This document shows positions 1 through 7,435 of a stretch of DNA of 10,589 nt, piece after piece (position 1 is the first letter of the stretch; every line of letters begins with the position of its first letter). The DNA is taken from contig URYX01000046.1 of assembly GCA_900552225.1 (NCBI GenBank), positions 1 through 10,589 of the forward strand, in the 5' to 3' direction. This DNA is from an uncultured Oscillospiraceae bacterium. GTDB taxonomy: Bacteria > Bacillota > Clostridia > Oscillospirales > Acutalibacteraceae. The translations under genes were made by a program, and so were the position numbers. The notes under the pieces were generated by a model. That model saw only the letters and a list, made by a program, of their open reading frames with translations. It had not been told where the DNA came from and made no database searches.

Positions 1-615
1 ATAGCTGCGGTTGAGTGACAGCAGACCGGCCATTTCCTGAACGGTGATCGGCTCGGCGTAGTTGAAATGGATGAAGTCCAGAACCTGCTGGACATAGGAG
101 CGCATGGAGGCCTTGTCGGTATCGACATCCACCCGCACCTGATCGGCCAGAATCTTCAGCATTCGGATCAGCTGCGACAGAGAGTACAGATCGGGGTTCG
201 GGAGGGGGCGGTTGAGCTCCTGCGTGGTCTCCTCGATGAGAGCGATCAGGCTGTCATCCTCCAGATGTGTGGTCAGATTCTCCCGGCTGAGCGCGGTGCG
301 CTGCAGCAGCTCCTCGCTGCCCTCCCCGTCAAATGCAAAGAAGCAGTAGCTCCACGGGTCCTTTTCGTCGGCCACATAGGAGGTGATCTCGTTCGGCAGA
401 ATCAGAAAGACATCCCCCTGACCGAGGGCATAGGTATGCTTGCCGGCCGTATAGAAGCCCTTGCCGTCGATGACATAGTGAATCAGATAAAAGTGGCGGA
501 TGGCGGGACCATAGCAATAGCCCGGCGCACAGATGTCCATGCCGCTGTGGCGGAAGTTCAGATAGGAATTGTGGTCTTCCTGTGCGGTAAATAGATAGGG
601 CTCACGGTACGGCAT
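1..615 (-). CDS. AraC-family transcriptional regulator, N-terminal part (cut by window edge)
   Basis: Reading the minus strand from an ATG at 615-613 gives 205 uninterrupted residues to the window edge, starting MPYREPYLFTAQ. The first ~110 residues look like the cupin-type sensor domain of AraC regulators: a pattern of short beta strands, with GKGFYTAGKHTYALGQGDVF and LPNEITSYVADE resembling the jelly-roll that binds a sugar. A helical linker follows. The last residues, ITVQEMAGLLSLNRSY, are the beginning of the AraC helix-turn-helix region, so about 80-90 C-terminal residues lie outside the window. A GGGAG ribosome binding site (plus-strand 625-629) sits 9 nt before the start. The gene is divergent from the surface-protein operon, which suggests it is the local regulator responding to the imported sugar. 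The family call is firm; the ligand and the activator or repressor role are inferred. Confidence 0.9.
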   Translation of the reverse strand, partial: MPYREPYLFTAQEDHNSYLNFRHSGMDICAPGYCYGPAIRHFYLIHYVIDGKGFYTAGKHTYALGQGDVFLILPNEITSYVADEKDPWSYCFFAFDGEGSEELLQRTALSRENLTTHLEDDSLIALIEETTQELNRPLPNPDLYSLSQLIRMLKILADQVRVDVDTDKASMRSYVQQVLDFIHFNYAEPITVQEMAGLLSLNRSY

Positions 616-633
616 ATTTTTCCACTCCCAAGA

Positions 634-667
634 GGTCACATTTTGATAGAAACTGGTCACATTTGCA
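634..667. promoter_or_regulatory. Putative AraC-family operator: 10-bp direct repeat with 21-bp period
   Basis: GGTCACATTT occurs at 634-643 and again at 655-664. The repeat starts are exactly 21 bp apart, so both copies face the same side of the helix two turns apart. AraC/XylS-family proteins characteristically bind two direct half-sites at about 21-bp spacing. The second copy ends 4 bp before a plus-strand -35 box at 669, the usual placement for activation by contact with sigma. The site also lies in the leader of the regulator gene, which would allow autoregulation. The repeat is seen directly; its binding by this regulator is inferred. Confidence 0.6.
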
Positions 668-668
668 C

Positions 669-698
669 TTGAAAAGGAACGGGCAAAAAGAATAAAAT
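669..698 (+). promoter_or_regulatory. Candidate promoter of the rightward operon
   Basis: TTGAAA (669-674) and TAAAAT (693-698) are separated by 18 bp, each matching 5 of 6 consensus bases. The spacing is slightly long, typical of a promoter that needs an activator. It is placed directly after the 634-667 direct repeat. The start site would be near 705, giving a leader of about 200 nt before the first coding start at 902. The region is AT-rich, so a chance match is possible. Confidence 0.45.
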
Positions 699-750
699 AA
701 AAGCGCAAAGTAAAACGCAGCATGGTGTTTTTTACAACGGCTCTGTGTTC

Positions 751-778
751 AGTATACCTCTTTTTGTCGGAATGTCAA
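751..778 (-). promoter_or_regulatory. Sigma-70-type promoter for the AraC-family regulator
   Basis: On the minus strand a perfect TTGACA (plus-strand 773-778) is followed after 16 bp by TATACT (plus-strand 751-756), matching the consensus at 11 of 12 positions. Transcription would start near 744 and read leftward into the regulator, giving a leader of roughly 130 nt. The region is clearly more AT-rich than the flanking genes. This is the best promoter match in the window. Confidence 0.7.
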
Positions 779-831
779 TAATAAAATGGCGTTTTTTTGT
801 GGAATCCGAAGGACAAATTGCAAAAATATGC

Positions 832-879
832 CGTGCTCCCGCACGAAAGGGCACAAAATTCACAGGGTGCGCCTCACCC
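832..879 (+). other. Two short GC-rich hairpins in the operon leader
   Basis: CGTGC (832-836) pairs with GCACG (841-845) across a 4-nt loop. GGGTG (865-869) pairs with CACCC (875-879) across a 5-nt loop. The second ends 5 bases before the AGAGGA ribosome binding site (885-890) of the first gene. Both are perfect 5-bp stems without a following U-run, so they are not terminators. They may be incidental or may affect translation of the leader-proximal gene. Nothing else recognisable is seen between 780 and 885. Confidence 0.3.
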
Positions 880-901
880 GGAAAAGAGGAAACAAACGAC
901 A

Positions 902-1662
902 ATGTTTTTTCATCACGGAAAACGACGCCGCCCTCTCCGGCGGCATCTCCTGTGTGCCGTTGCCTGCGGAACGGGACTTGCGCTGCTCTGCGGCTGTTCT
1001 GCGGAGCCTGCGGACAGCCGCGGGAGCGAACCGGGGCCGCGGACGAAGCCGGCCGCACGGAAGCGTCCTCCGTGACGCGGGACACCGACGGCACGGAGAC
1101 CTCCGGCCCGTCGCAGGCCGTCATCTCCCGTGCTCCGTACATGCCCTCCTGGGCGGAGATGGTGACCGCCCGGCTGCGGGAGACCTATACGCATTCCGCA
1201 ATCCGGAAGATCAACCGCGCCTCGGCCGGCACCGGAACACACTGGGGCAAAACGGCCGCCGCGGAATGAGCGGTGCCGGAGGCCACCGATCTGGTGATCC
1301 TCGTTTTCGGCATGAATCAGGCGGGAGATGCGGGCGATTCCTTCCATAGGGACATCACTCAGATTGTCGAAACCGTCCGCGCCTCCTGCCCGCAGACGGA
1401 GCTCCTGCCCGTGTCCTGCATGCTGCCGAATACGGATACCGTGACCTTCTGTAGGCATAAGCTGGCGGCGCAGGAGGAGGCGCTCTATCAGGTGCAGCGC
1501 GAGCGGGACGGTGTCGGCGTGGTGCCGGTGCACAGCCTGTTTGCCGCGATGGCGGATAAGGGCAAGAAATTCGTGGATTATACCAGCAACAATATCAACC
1601 ATCCGAACGACTTCGCCGTGCGCGTCTATGCCCAGGCGGTGCTGGCGGCGCTGGAGGGCTGA
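902..1662 (+). pseudogene. Broken SGNH/GDSL-type esterase lipoprotein gene
   Basis: The ATG at 902 follows an AGAGGA ribosome binding site and encodes a basic, hydrophobic lipoprotein-like signal (three arginines at residues 8-10, Cys-32 after LLCG). That frame ends at 1075 without any enzyme domain. In the next frame, from roughly 1010-1070 onward, comes an SGNH-hydrolase-like sequence: YMPSWAEMV, then GTGTHWGK, then an in-frame TGA at 1267-1269, then LVILVFGMNQAGDAG (block III, normally GMND) and NNINHPNDF with the block V catalytic histidine. The gene therefore carries one frameshift and one stop; the stop would be an Arg codon CGA if one base differed. The block I Gly-Asp-Ser region that should precede YMPSW is absent, suggesting an internal deletion that also caused the shift. 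The intact ancestor would have deacylated a glycan or other ester outside the cell. The esterase-family call is good; whether a short lipopeptide is still made is unknown. Confidence 0.75.
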
Positions 1663-1668
1663 AACAAC

Positions 1669-1675
1669 AAGGAGG
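1669..1675 (+). promoter_or_regulatory. Ribosome binding site of the large lipoprotein
   Basis: AAGGAGG lies 6 nt before the ATG at 1682 and 6 nt after the pseudogene stop. It fixes the start at 1682, although the reading frame is open further upstream to 1511; that upstream part overlaps the pseudogene and lacks a signal peptide. Confidence 0.85.
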
Positions 1676-1681
1676 CTGTCT

Positions 1682-4600
1682 ATGAGAAAGCAAATCGAAG
1701 GACTGCGGCGCGGTGCAGCCGGGCTTGCTGCCCTGGCGCTGATGGGAGCGGGGCTGCTCGGCTGTGACCGTACCGATCCGGCGCCGACACCGACACCGAA
1801 CAGTGAGCTGCCTGCCGCGGTGGCCGCGGTGACCCTCGGCAAGACCCTGCCGACCGGCACCAATCTGAAGGAGGCGGATGTGACCGTGAACGGAACCTCG
1901 GAGCTCAAAACCGTGCACGTTGCGGTGGGCGAATACGATGAGGAGATATCCTGCCGCACGCTGCAGGGGATCGGGTCGGAAATGAGCTTCACGGTGGACG
2001 GCGTGACGCCGGATACGGCCCTGACGCTCGACCTGGAGGAGATCCATCAGCGGACGGACGGCCACATCGCCTATACGGTGTACGTCAACGACCGCGAGGT
2101 CTATCACCGGACCTATAATCCCATCTCGGACGGCGCCAACCACTGCTTCTTTGACGTGGACGCCGCAACGGTCGGAAGCGGGAGCACACTGCGTGTACGC
2201 ATCGTCAACCGGTCGGCGCAGGAGCTGCGCCTGCGGCGCGTGTGGGCCACCTCCGATCCGGAGGACCGGGTCACGGAGCAGGGGCTGCATAAGCCGCTGC
2301 AGGTGATGCTGATGCTTAACGAGATACCCTCGGATCTGGACTACAGCTACCTGACCTCGCTGGTCAATTCCTATAAGGCCGAGGGCGTGTACGAAATCGG
2401 CCTGTGCTGGGAAATTCAGTACATGCAGTGGGGCAAGGAAAGAACCGAGCTCTACCTCGACAACGTCATCACGGCCTCGCTCGTGACCGGCGCGCCGCTG
2501 TATCTCGGCATCAACAGCTGGTGGAGCGGTACCCCGTCCGGCATGGACGGTAAGGGCGGCATGTGGCAGGATGTGGAATACCATCAGATCACCTACGATA
2601 AGCAGGACCGGAAGGGTACGGGCCAGTGGAAGCTGACAACCCCCAACGTGTGGGGCAACAACCCGTGGCTGACCATGAACAGCGAGACCTTCAACAACGC
2701 CCGCGAGACCCGTATCCGCGAGACGGTGGCCTATCTGCAGAAAAAGACGGCGGAGATGGCCGTGAAGGAGACGCCCCTGCCCGCAATTCATATCTATACG
2801 GAAAACGAACCGATCTATTGGCCGATCAACTGGAACCGCTACGATTTCGACAGCTACCCCGAGGGGGTCGGTGACTTCTCCCCGCTGGTGATTGCCGCGG
2901 CGGCCGCCGACGGCATCACGCTCGACCCGACGGACGGACTGTCCGATGAGGAGGCGGAATGGATGTTCCGCAACCTGCATCGCTACATGGTCGGCACGGG
3001 CAGCGCCATGGCCGAGGGCTGCGCCACCAACTATATCACCGTCCGGGACGGCACGGTGACCTATCCCGAGGATCAGATGTCCGAAAATGCCTACACGCAT
3101 TCGCCGCTGCAGGCCATCTATCCCACCTGGAATTTCCGCAAGAGGGCCTATGAGAATCACCTGCTGAAAAGCCTCCATTTCGGCGGCGAGTGGGGCCACG
3201 AGCTGAGCAGCGAGGACGACACCTCCATCTTGTCGGACAGCCGGACGCTCGATTACATTCTGGCCTACGGCTCCTACGCCGACATCAACTGTGAGCGCGG
3301 CGGCATGAAAAACTTCGATGTGCTGCCGCAGGCCTACGCCTACGGGCTGGAGGGCGTGGTCATCTATAACGTGGATGCCAAAAACGACTCCTCGGCCGTG
3401 AAAGACAGCGCCTCCGCAGTGAGCGGACTGCAGACGGTGCGCCACTACTCCGCCAAGGCGCTGTATACCAGTGATTTTTCCAAAAAGAGCGCCTACAGCC
3501 AGAACAGCACGCTGACGGCGCTGAACGGATTGCGGTGGGACGGCACGGCGGTTGTACCGAAGACGGCATCCGGCGGAACGCTGCTGTACCGCATCACCGA
3601 TGCCCAGGCCCTGACGGAGGGCCTGACGGTATCCGCCGCGGCCCAGCTGGGGGACGGCGGCCGGATTGAAATTCTGGCCGGTCCCACGCCGACCTCGCTG
3701 CAGTCGGTCGGTGTGTTCAGGACCGATGAGGTGCTGACTGCGGTGGATCCGTCCCTGTATGCCGGGGCCGCCGCTTATGTGCAGGTGCGGCTCTACGGGG
3801 AGAGCCTGTCCTCGACGGAACTGAGCAGCGTCTCGCTGAACCGGGTGTCGCTCTATACCTACGAGCCGCTGTCCGGTCCGACCGACGGCTCGCAGTACAG
3901 CGGCAGTGCGCTGCGGATGCGCCACGAGTGGATTGCGGCGCGGGCGGATGCCGAGCGGCTGTTTGCCAGATATCTCGAAAAAACGGGCGGCGTTGCCGAC
4001 GAGACCTACCGGAAGGCCTATGCGCTGTATGCCGAAAACCGCTACGGCGAGTGCCTGAAGGCCATGGCGGCCGCACTCAGTGAGCAGCTTCCGGCGGACT
4101 TTATGGTCTCCGGCCACGGTCAGCTCGGAAAATATCCGGTGGAAATCTCCGTCGGCAGCGAGGCACGCGTGTCGGTGCACCTGACGGAGGCCTCGGAGGA
4201 GCGGGTGTGCTTTACGGTGACCGCCGACCGCGATACGGAAATCACGGTCTCCCGCCTGGCGGATAAGGGCAGCTACAGCCTGACCCGCGGCGAGGACGGA
4301 AGCTATACCCTGACGCCGGGCGGCGAGGTCGCGGTACAGGACGGCAAGGCCTCCTTCACGCTCACCCTGTCGGCCGAGCGCTCGGTGATCTATCCGACCG
4401 AGTTTGAGGCGCGCGCCGTCCGCGGCAACAGCACGCAGCTCTTCCTCCAGTCGCAGGATACCCGGGTCTCCGGCTGGTCGAATCAGACGGAGCTCATGGT
4501 GGCGGACGATGTCCGCGTGTTCCGCGGCGAGGACGGCACGGCGCAGGAGAACCTGCCCGCATCGAATATTTCTTCGCTGCAGTACGGTGACTACCTGAAG

Positions 4601-4915
4601 ATCCGGCTGAACGACGCGCAGAAGGTCTGCGAGGTCTACGCCTGGTACGGCAGCGTGACCGGCGAGGTGACGGCCGTGCGCGAGGCCTCCGTGACCGGAT
4701 CGCTCCATAACGCGTTTGTGACGGTACGCACGGCGCAGGGCGAGCGGACGTTTGAAATCGGCAGCGAGTGCAAGCTGTCCTTCGCGGGAGCCACCGGCGA
4801 GAACATCAAGCTGGCGAAAATGGGTGAGATCGGCCTTACCGTCGGGCAGACGGTGACGGTGTCCTACAGCCCGTATGAGTACAGCGGGCGTGTGCGCGCC
4901 CTGAGCATTTCCTGA
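1682..4915 (+). CDS. Large surface lipoprotein with a TIM-barrel-like glycoside hydrolase region
   Basis: This encodes 1077 residues. A lipoprotein signal ends in LLGC with the lipid-bearing cysteine at residue 28, followed by a Pro-Thr linker, so the protein should be tethered outside the membrane. Residues ~40-205 look beta-rich, like a carbohydrate-binding or jelly-roll domain. Residues ~208-590 read as a TIM-barrel hydrolase: strand-like MLMLNE, many Trp/Tyr residues, and HIYTENEP at 371-377, where the Asn-Glu-Pro motif resembles the acid/base site of clan GH-A (Glu-376). FGGEWGHE supplies a second candidate Glu-503, and GVVIYN resembles a last barrel strand. Residues ~594-725 are another beta sandwich, ~738-805 are helical, and ~808-1077 contain at least two further beta domains. 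I do not recognise a specific GH family. It is the first intact operon gene, 76 nt before the modular surface protein, and probably cuts or binds the glycan used by the locus. Hydrolase assignment is inference from motifs. Confidence 0.65.
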   Translation: MRKQIEGLRRGAAGLAALALMGAGLLGCDRTDPAPTPTPNSELPAAVAAVTLGKTLPTGTNLKEADVTVNGTSELKTVHVAVGEYDEEISCRTLQGIGSEMSFTVDGVTPDTALTLDLEEIHQRTDGHIAYTVYVNDREVYHRTYNPISDGANHCFFDVDAATVGSGSTLRVRIVNRSAQELRLRRVWATSDPEDRVTEQGLHKPLQVMLMLNEIPSDLDYSYLTSLVNSYKAEGVYEIGLCWEIQYMQWGKERTELYLDNVITASLVTGAPLYLGINSWWSGTPSGMDGKGGMWQDVEYHQITYDKQDRKGTGQWKLTTPNVWGNNPWLTMNSETFNNARETRIRETVAYLQKKTAEMAVKETPLPAIHIYTENEPIYWPINWNRYDFDSYPEGVGDFSPLVIAAAAADGITLDPTDGLSDEEAEWMFRNLHRYMVGTGSAMAEGCATNYITVRDGTVTYPEDQMSENAYTHSPLQAIYPTWNFRKRAYENHLLKSLHFGGEWGHELSSEDDTSILSDSRTLDYILAYGSYADINCERGGMKNFDVLPQAYAYGLEGVVIYNVDAKNDSSAVKDSASAVSGLQTVRHYSAKALYTSDFSKKSAYSQNSTLTALNGLRWDGTAVVPKTASGGTLLYRITDAQALTEGLTVSAAAQLGDGGRIEILAGPTPTSLQSVGVFRTDEVLTAVDPSLYAGAAAYVQVRLYGESLSSTELSSVSLNRVSLYTYEPLSGPTDGSQYSGSALRMRHEWIAARADAERLFARYLEKTGGVADETYRKAYALYAENRYGECLKAMAAALSEQLPADFMVSGHGQLGKYPVEISVGSEARVSVHLTEASEERVCFTVTADRDTEITVSRLADKGSYSLTRGEDGSYTLTPGGEVAVQDGKASFTLTLSAERSVIYPTEFEARAVRGNSTQLFLQSQDTRVSGWSNQTELMVADDVRVFRGEDGTAQENLPASNISSLQYGDYLKIRLNDAQKVCEVYAWYGSVTGEVTAVREASVTGSLHNAFVTVRTAQGERTFEIGSECKLSFAGATGENIKLAKMGEIGLTVGQTVTVSYSPYEYSGRVRALSIS

Positions 4916-4991
4916 GGCGGACTTTGCGGTGCGCGCCGGTCGGTGTGCCCGTTGAGCCATACATATTACAGAGAAAAGGAGAGAATACCGT

Positions 4992-7400
4992 ATGAAACAT
5001 TCCAAGCGCATATTGGCTGTGCTGTGCTGCGCGGTGCTGGTAGCGGTCGGCCTGCCCGCCCTGCTGCTGACCGGAGCGGCGGATACGGACACCCCGTCCG
5101 CGTCCCTGAGCCAGACATTGGATTTTGCCTCCATGGTCAAGGCCAATCTGGAGGACGTCGCCAAGGCCGTGGCGAAAATCAAGGAGGCCGGCGGCGTGGA
5201 TGCCTCCAACCTGAAGCTGGCCGGCAACCACACACCGGTGGCCAACCCCGGCGGTTATCAGGGTGAGGGCTACTATGTTCAGAAGCTCGACGCCGGCGAG
5301 GGCAGGACCCTGCTCAGCGCCGCGCTCGACCTGACCTACTGGGTCGCGACGGCCGATCCGCAGGGCTATATCCGGGTGTATGCCTCCGCGGACAACGCGA
5401 GCTGGACCGAGGTGTTTCAGCAGAACAAGGGCAACGGCGACCCCTTTAAGGGTGAAACGCGCCAGAGCAAGACGCTCGATCTCCCGCTCGGTGAGAATCA
5501 GCGCACCGTTTATGTCAAGGTTGTGATGCAGCACTGGAGCACCTATGAGGGTGCCGCCGTCAAGGAGAGCACGCTGCGCGGTACGGCGGCCGACACCGCC
5601 GATACCGTATCCGGCCGGCTGAATTTCGCCGCGATGGCGAAAAAGACCTATGAGGACAAATCCGGCACCAAGGCAAAGATTCTGAAGGCCGGCGGCGTGG
5701 ATGCCGATAACCTGTTTTTGAAGGGCAACCACACGGCCGTAGCCAACCCCGGCGGCTATGCGGGCGAGGGCTGGTATATTCAGAAGCTCGATGCCGGCGA
5801 GGGCAAGCTTCTGCGCGAGGCCGTGCTCGATCTGACCTATTGGATTGCAACCAACAATGACGGTCAGGGCTACATTGAGGTCTATGCCTCCGCGGACAAC
5901 GCGGGCTGGAATAAGGTGTTTGAGCAGCGCGAGGGCAACGGTGATCCCTATGATGTCTGGACGCGTCAGGCAAAGACCGTCAGCCTCCCGCTCGGTGAGA
6001 GCCAGCGTACCGTCTATGTCAAGGTCGTGATGCAGCATTGGAGCACCAACGAGGGCGCTGCCGTCAAGGACAGCCTGCTGCGCGGCCGCGCAGCCGCCGC
6101 CCCGGTCACGACGACCACCACCGAGTCCGCCGCCACGACCACGACGACCGAGTCTGCGGCGACCACAACCACCACCGAGGCCCCGACTACGACCACCACG
6201 GAGACCCCGGCGACCACGACCACGACCGGGACTCCGGCCACGACCACGACCACGGCGTGGACGGGCGCGGTCAGGCAGATCAGCGCCTCCTTCGACTTCG
6301 CGTCGAGGCCGGCCGATACCGACGTAAAAACGGTGCTGGCCGACCTGAAGGCCGCCGGCCTGTACGACTGCGGCAACGTCTACATCGGCGGCAACTACGG
6401 CAGCACGGCCACCCCCGGCGGCTACAACGGCGAGGGCTATGTGGTGCATCGTCTGTCGGCGCCCGCGGGCGAGACGCTGCTGTCCGCCTCGCTGCAGCTC
6501 AGGTACTGGGTGCGCCACGATGACCCGAACGTGAACCCCGGCTATGTGGCGGTGCTCGTTTCGACGGACGGCGCAAACTATACTGAATTGGCCCGCTTCG
6601 AGGGCAAGGCGGAGTATCAGGAGCTGCAGGAATACAAGGCTGAGCTGCCTGCCGCCGGACAGAAGGATATCTACGTCAAGGTTATCATGCAGCACTGGGA
6701 GACCTACGAAGGCGCTGCGGTCTCGCTGATCCGCCTGAACGGCACGGTGCCGGATAAGAGTGCTCCCGCCCCGTCCGAAAAGCACCGCGTGAGCGGCGGC
6801 CATAGCTTTGACGGTCTGCCCTACGGCGAGGTTGAGGCCTCCGACATCGGGGCCGTGGATGAGAGCAACCTGTATTACGGTATCGACGGCGTGCCGGTGC
6901 TGTCGCCCCGCAACGGTTACGAAACGGCCTATGCAACGTGGAAATTTGACGCGGCCGAGGGCGAGACCTTCGACGATGCCGTGTTCGGCTTCGTCGGCCG
7001 GACGTGGTTTATCTCGGAGGATCAGAAGGACAACAACACGCTGAAGGTGCTGGTGTCCACGGACGGCGAAAACTTCACCCTGGTGAAGGAATACCGCTCC
7101 AACGACAATCAGAACGATCAGCAGAAGCTTGAGCTGGATCTGACCTCCTATGCCAAGGGCGCGGAGCATGTGTATGTCAAGATGGAGTGGCTGCTGTTCG
7201 ACAGCCCGCACATCATGGGCATCCATTCCGTCTCCTTCCTCGGCAACGAGAACGGAAAGACGGCGGGGGACGACGGCGGCGACGGGCCGTCCGCCGGCTC
7301 GGCGCTCCCGCTTCTCCCCGTGCTGCTGGTGGTGACGGCGGGCGCCGCGGCGACGCTCATTCTGCTGCGCGGCAGCCGGAAAGCCTCCGGAAACGCCTGA
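4992..7400 (+). CDS. Membrane-anchored modular surface protein, architecture A-A-Thr linker-A-B-TM
   Basis: This encodes 802 residues starting at the ATG that lies 8 nt after AGGAGAG (4977-4983). A Sec signal peptide (basic MKHSKR, hydrophobic core, likely cleavage near residue 30) is followed by two closely similar ~158-residue modules (A1 ~41-198, A2 ~207-366). A Thr-rich linker (373-421), a more diverged A module (~430-586) and one B module (~601-752) come next. A glycine/aspartate-rich spacer, a membrane helix (~770-792) and a short basic tail close the protein. No LPXTG sortase motif is present, so anchoring is by the helix. Each module contains the pattern hydrophobic-S-x-D-G-x-N or ASADNA, typical of galactose-binding-like beta sandwiches (discoidin/CBM type), and ends in a VYVK strand. 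No catalytic motif is apparent. A role in binding a glycan or a partner protein is inferred from this fold guess and from the hydrolase and solute-binding genes around it. I do not know a named family. Confidence 0.8.
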   Translation: MKHSKRILAVLCCAVLVAVGLPALLLTGAADTDTPSASLSQTLDFASMVKANLEDVAKAVAKIKEAGGVDASNLKLAGNHTPVANPGGYQGEGYYVQKLDAGEGRTLLSAALDLTYWVATADPQGYIRVYASADNASWTEVFQQNKGNGDPFKGETRQSKTLDLPLGENQRTVYVKVVMQHWSTYEGAAVKESTLRGTAADTADTVSGRLNFAAMAKKTYEDKSGTKAKILKAGGVDADNLFLKGNHTAVANPGGYAGEGWYIQKLDAGEGKLLREAVLDLTYWIATNNDGQGYIEVYASADNAGWNKVFEQREGNGDPYDVWTRQAKTVSLPLGESQRTVYVKVVMQHWSTNEGAAVKDSLLRGRAAAAPVTTTTTESAATTTTTESAATTTTTEAPTTTTTETPATTTTTGTPATTTTTAWTGAVRQISASFDFASRPADTDVKTVLADLKAAGLYDCGNVYIGGNYGSTATPGGYNGEGYVVHRLSAPAGETLLSASLQLRYWVRHDDPNVNPGYVAVLVSTDGANYTELARFEGKAEYQELQEYKAELPAAGQKDIYVKVIMQHWETYEGAAVSLIRLNGTVPDKSAPAPSEKHRVSGGHSFDGLPYGEVEASDIGAVDESNLYYGIDGVPVLSPRNGYETAYATWKFDAAEGETFDDAVFGFVGRTWFISEDQKDNNTLKVLVSTDGENFTLVKEYRSNDNQNDQQKLELDLTSYAKGAEHVYVKMEWLLFDSPHIMGIHSVSFLGNENGKTAGDDGGDGPSAGSALPLLPVLLVVTAGAAATLILLRGSRKASGNA
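5112..5585 (+). repeat. Module A1 of the 802-residue surface protein
   Basis: This is the first copy of the A module (residues ~41-198). Landmarks are GNHTPVANPGGY, GEGYYVQKLDAGEG, LDLTYW, VYASADNASW, GNGDP and the signature VKVVMQHWSTYEGAAVK. It is very close to A2, with many identical stretches at DNA level, which indicates tandem duplication. Boundaries are approximate. Confidence 0.85.
5610..6089 (+). repeat. Module A2 of the 802-residue surface protein
   Basis: This is the second copy (residues ~207-366), sharing GNHTAVANPGGY, GEGWYIQKLDAGEGK, LDLTYW, VYASADNAGW, GNGDP and VKVVMQHWSTNEGAAVK with A1. Differences are mostly conservative, so the duplication is fairly recent or homogenised by recombination. 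Confidence 0.85.
6108..6254 (+). repeat. Threonine-rich linker made of TTTTTE-type units
   Basis: Residues 373-421 consist of six runs of five threonines, separated by ESAA, ESAA, EAP, ETPA and GTPA. At DNA level the stretch is an ACC/ACG codon array. Such linkers are extended, flexible and often glycosylated in cell-surface glycan-binding proteins of Clostridia. It separates the A1-A2 pair from the membrane-proximal A3-B pair. The repeated codons could allow slippage and length variation between strains. Confidence 0.9.
6279..6749 (+). repeat. Module A3 of the 802-residue surface protein
   Basis: Residues ~430-586 form a diverged A module. It retains a GGNYG..ATPGGYNGEGYVVHRL segment, LRYWV, LVSTDGANY and VKVIMQHWETYEGAAV. 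It differs from A1/A2 through most of its length, so it is an older copy, possibly with altered specificity. Confidence 0.8.
6792..7247 (+). repeat. B-type module of the 802-residue surface protein
   Basis: Residues ~601-752 match the modules of the next protein: SFDGLPYGEVEASDIGAVDE, SPRNGYETAYATWK, LVSTDGENFTLVKEYRS and FDSPHIMG. It is closer to the first module of the downstream protein than to the A modules in its own chain, showing exchange of modules between the two neighbouring genes. Confidence 0.85.
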
Positions 7401-7435
7401 CCCGCCCTGTATACGGAACTGTAAGCACCGACCGA

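Noticed and set aside
67..594. A plus-strand frame of 175 residues inside the regulator
   Set aside because: It is the opposite-strand shadow of the AraC-family gene, whose sensor domain and helix-turn-helix start read clearly on the minus strand.
731..758. Alternative plus-strand promoter TTTACA-16 bp-TATACC
   Set aside because: It overlaps the better minus-strand promoter almost base for base, has a weaker -10 and no operator next to it. It remains possible if the 669-698 promoter is not used.
1267..1269. TGA read as a recoded sense codon in the esterase gene
   Set aside because: Two intact genes in this window end at TGA (4915 and 7400), and the same gene also has a frameshift and a missing segment, so decay is the simpler explanation.
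4916..4991. Possible terminator or promoter between the large lipoprotein and the modular protein
   Set aside because: The 76-nt gap has only weak GC-rich self-complementarity, no U-run and no convincing -35/-10 pair, so the genes are probably co-transcribed.
1595..5245. A 1216-residue open frame on the minus strand
   Set aside because: It lies antisense to the large lipoprotein and to the start of the modular protein, has no signal or recognisable domain, and has an Arg/His/Gly-rich composition typical of the antisense frame of GC-rich genes.
6108..6254. CRISPR-like or tandem DNA repeat
   Set aside because: The repetition is codon-level within an open surface-protein frame, with no spacer structure; it is a Thr-rich linker.
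7369..7400. Sortase LPXTG anchor at the end of the first modular protein
   Set aside because: No LPXTG or similar motif precedes the C-terminal membrane helix in either modular protein; anchoring is by the helix and basic tail.
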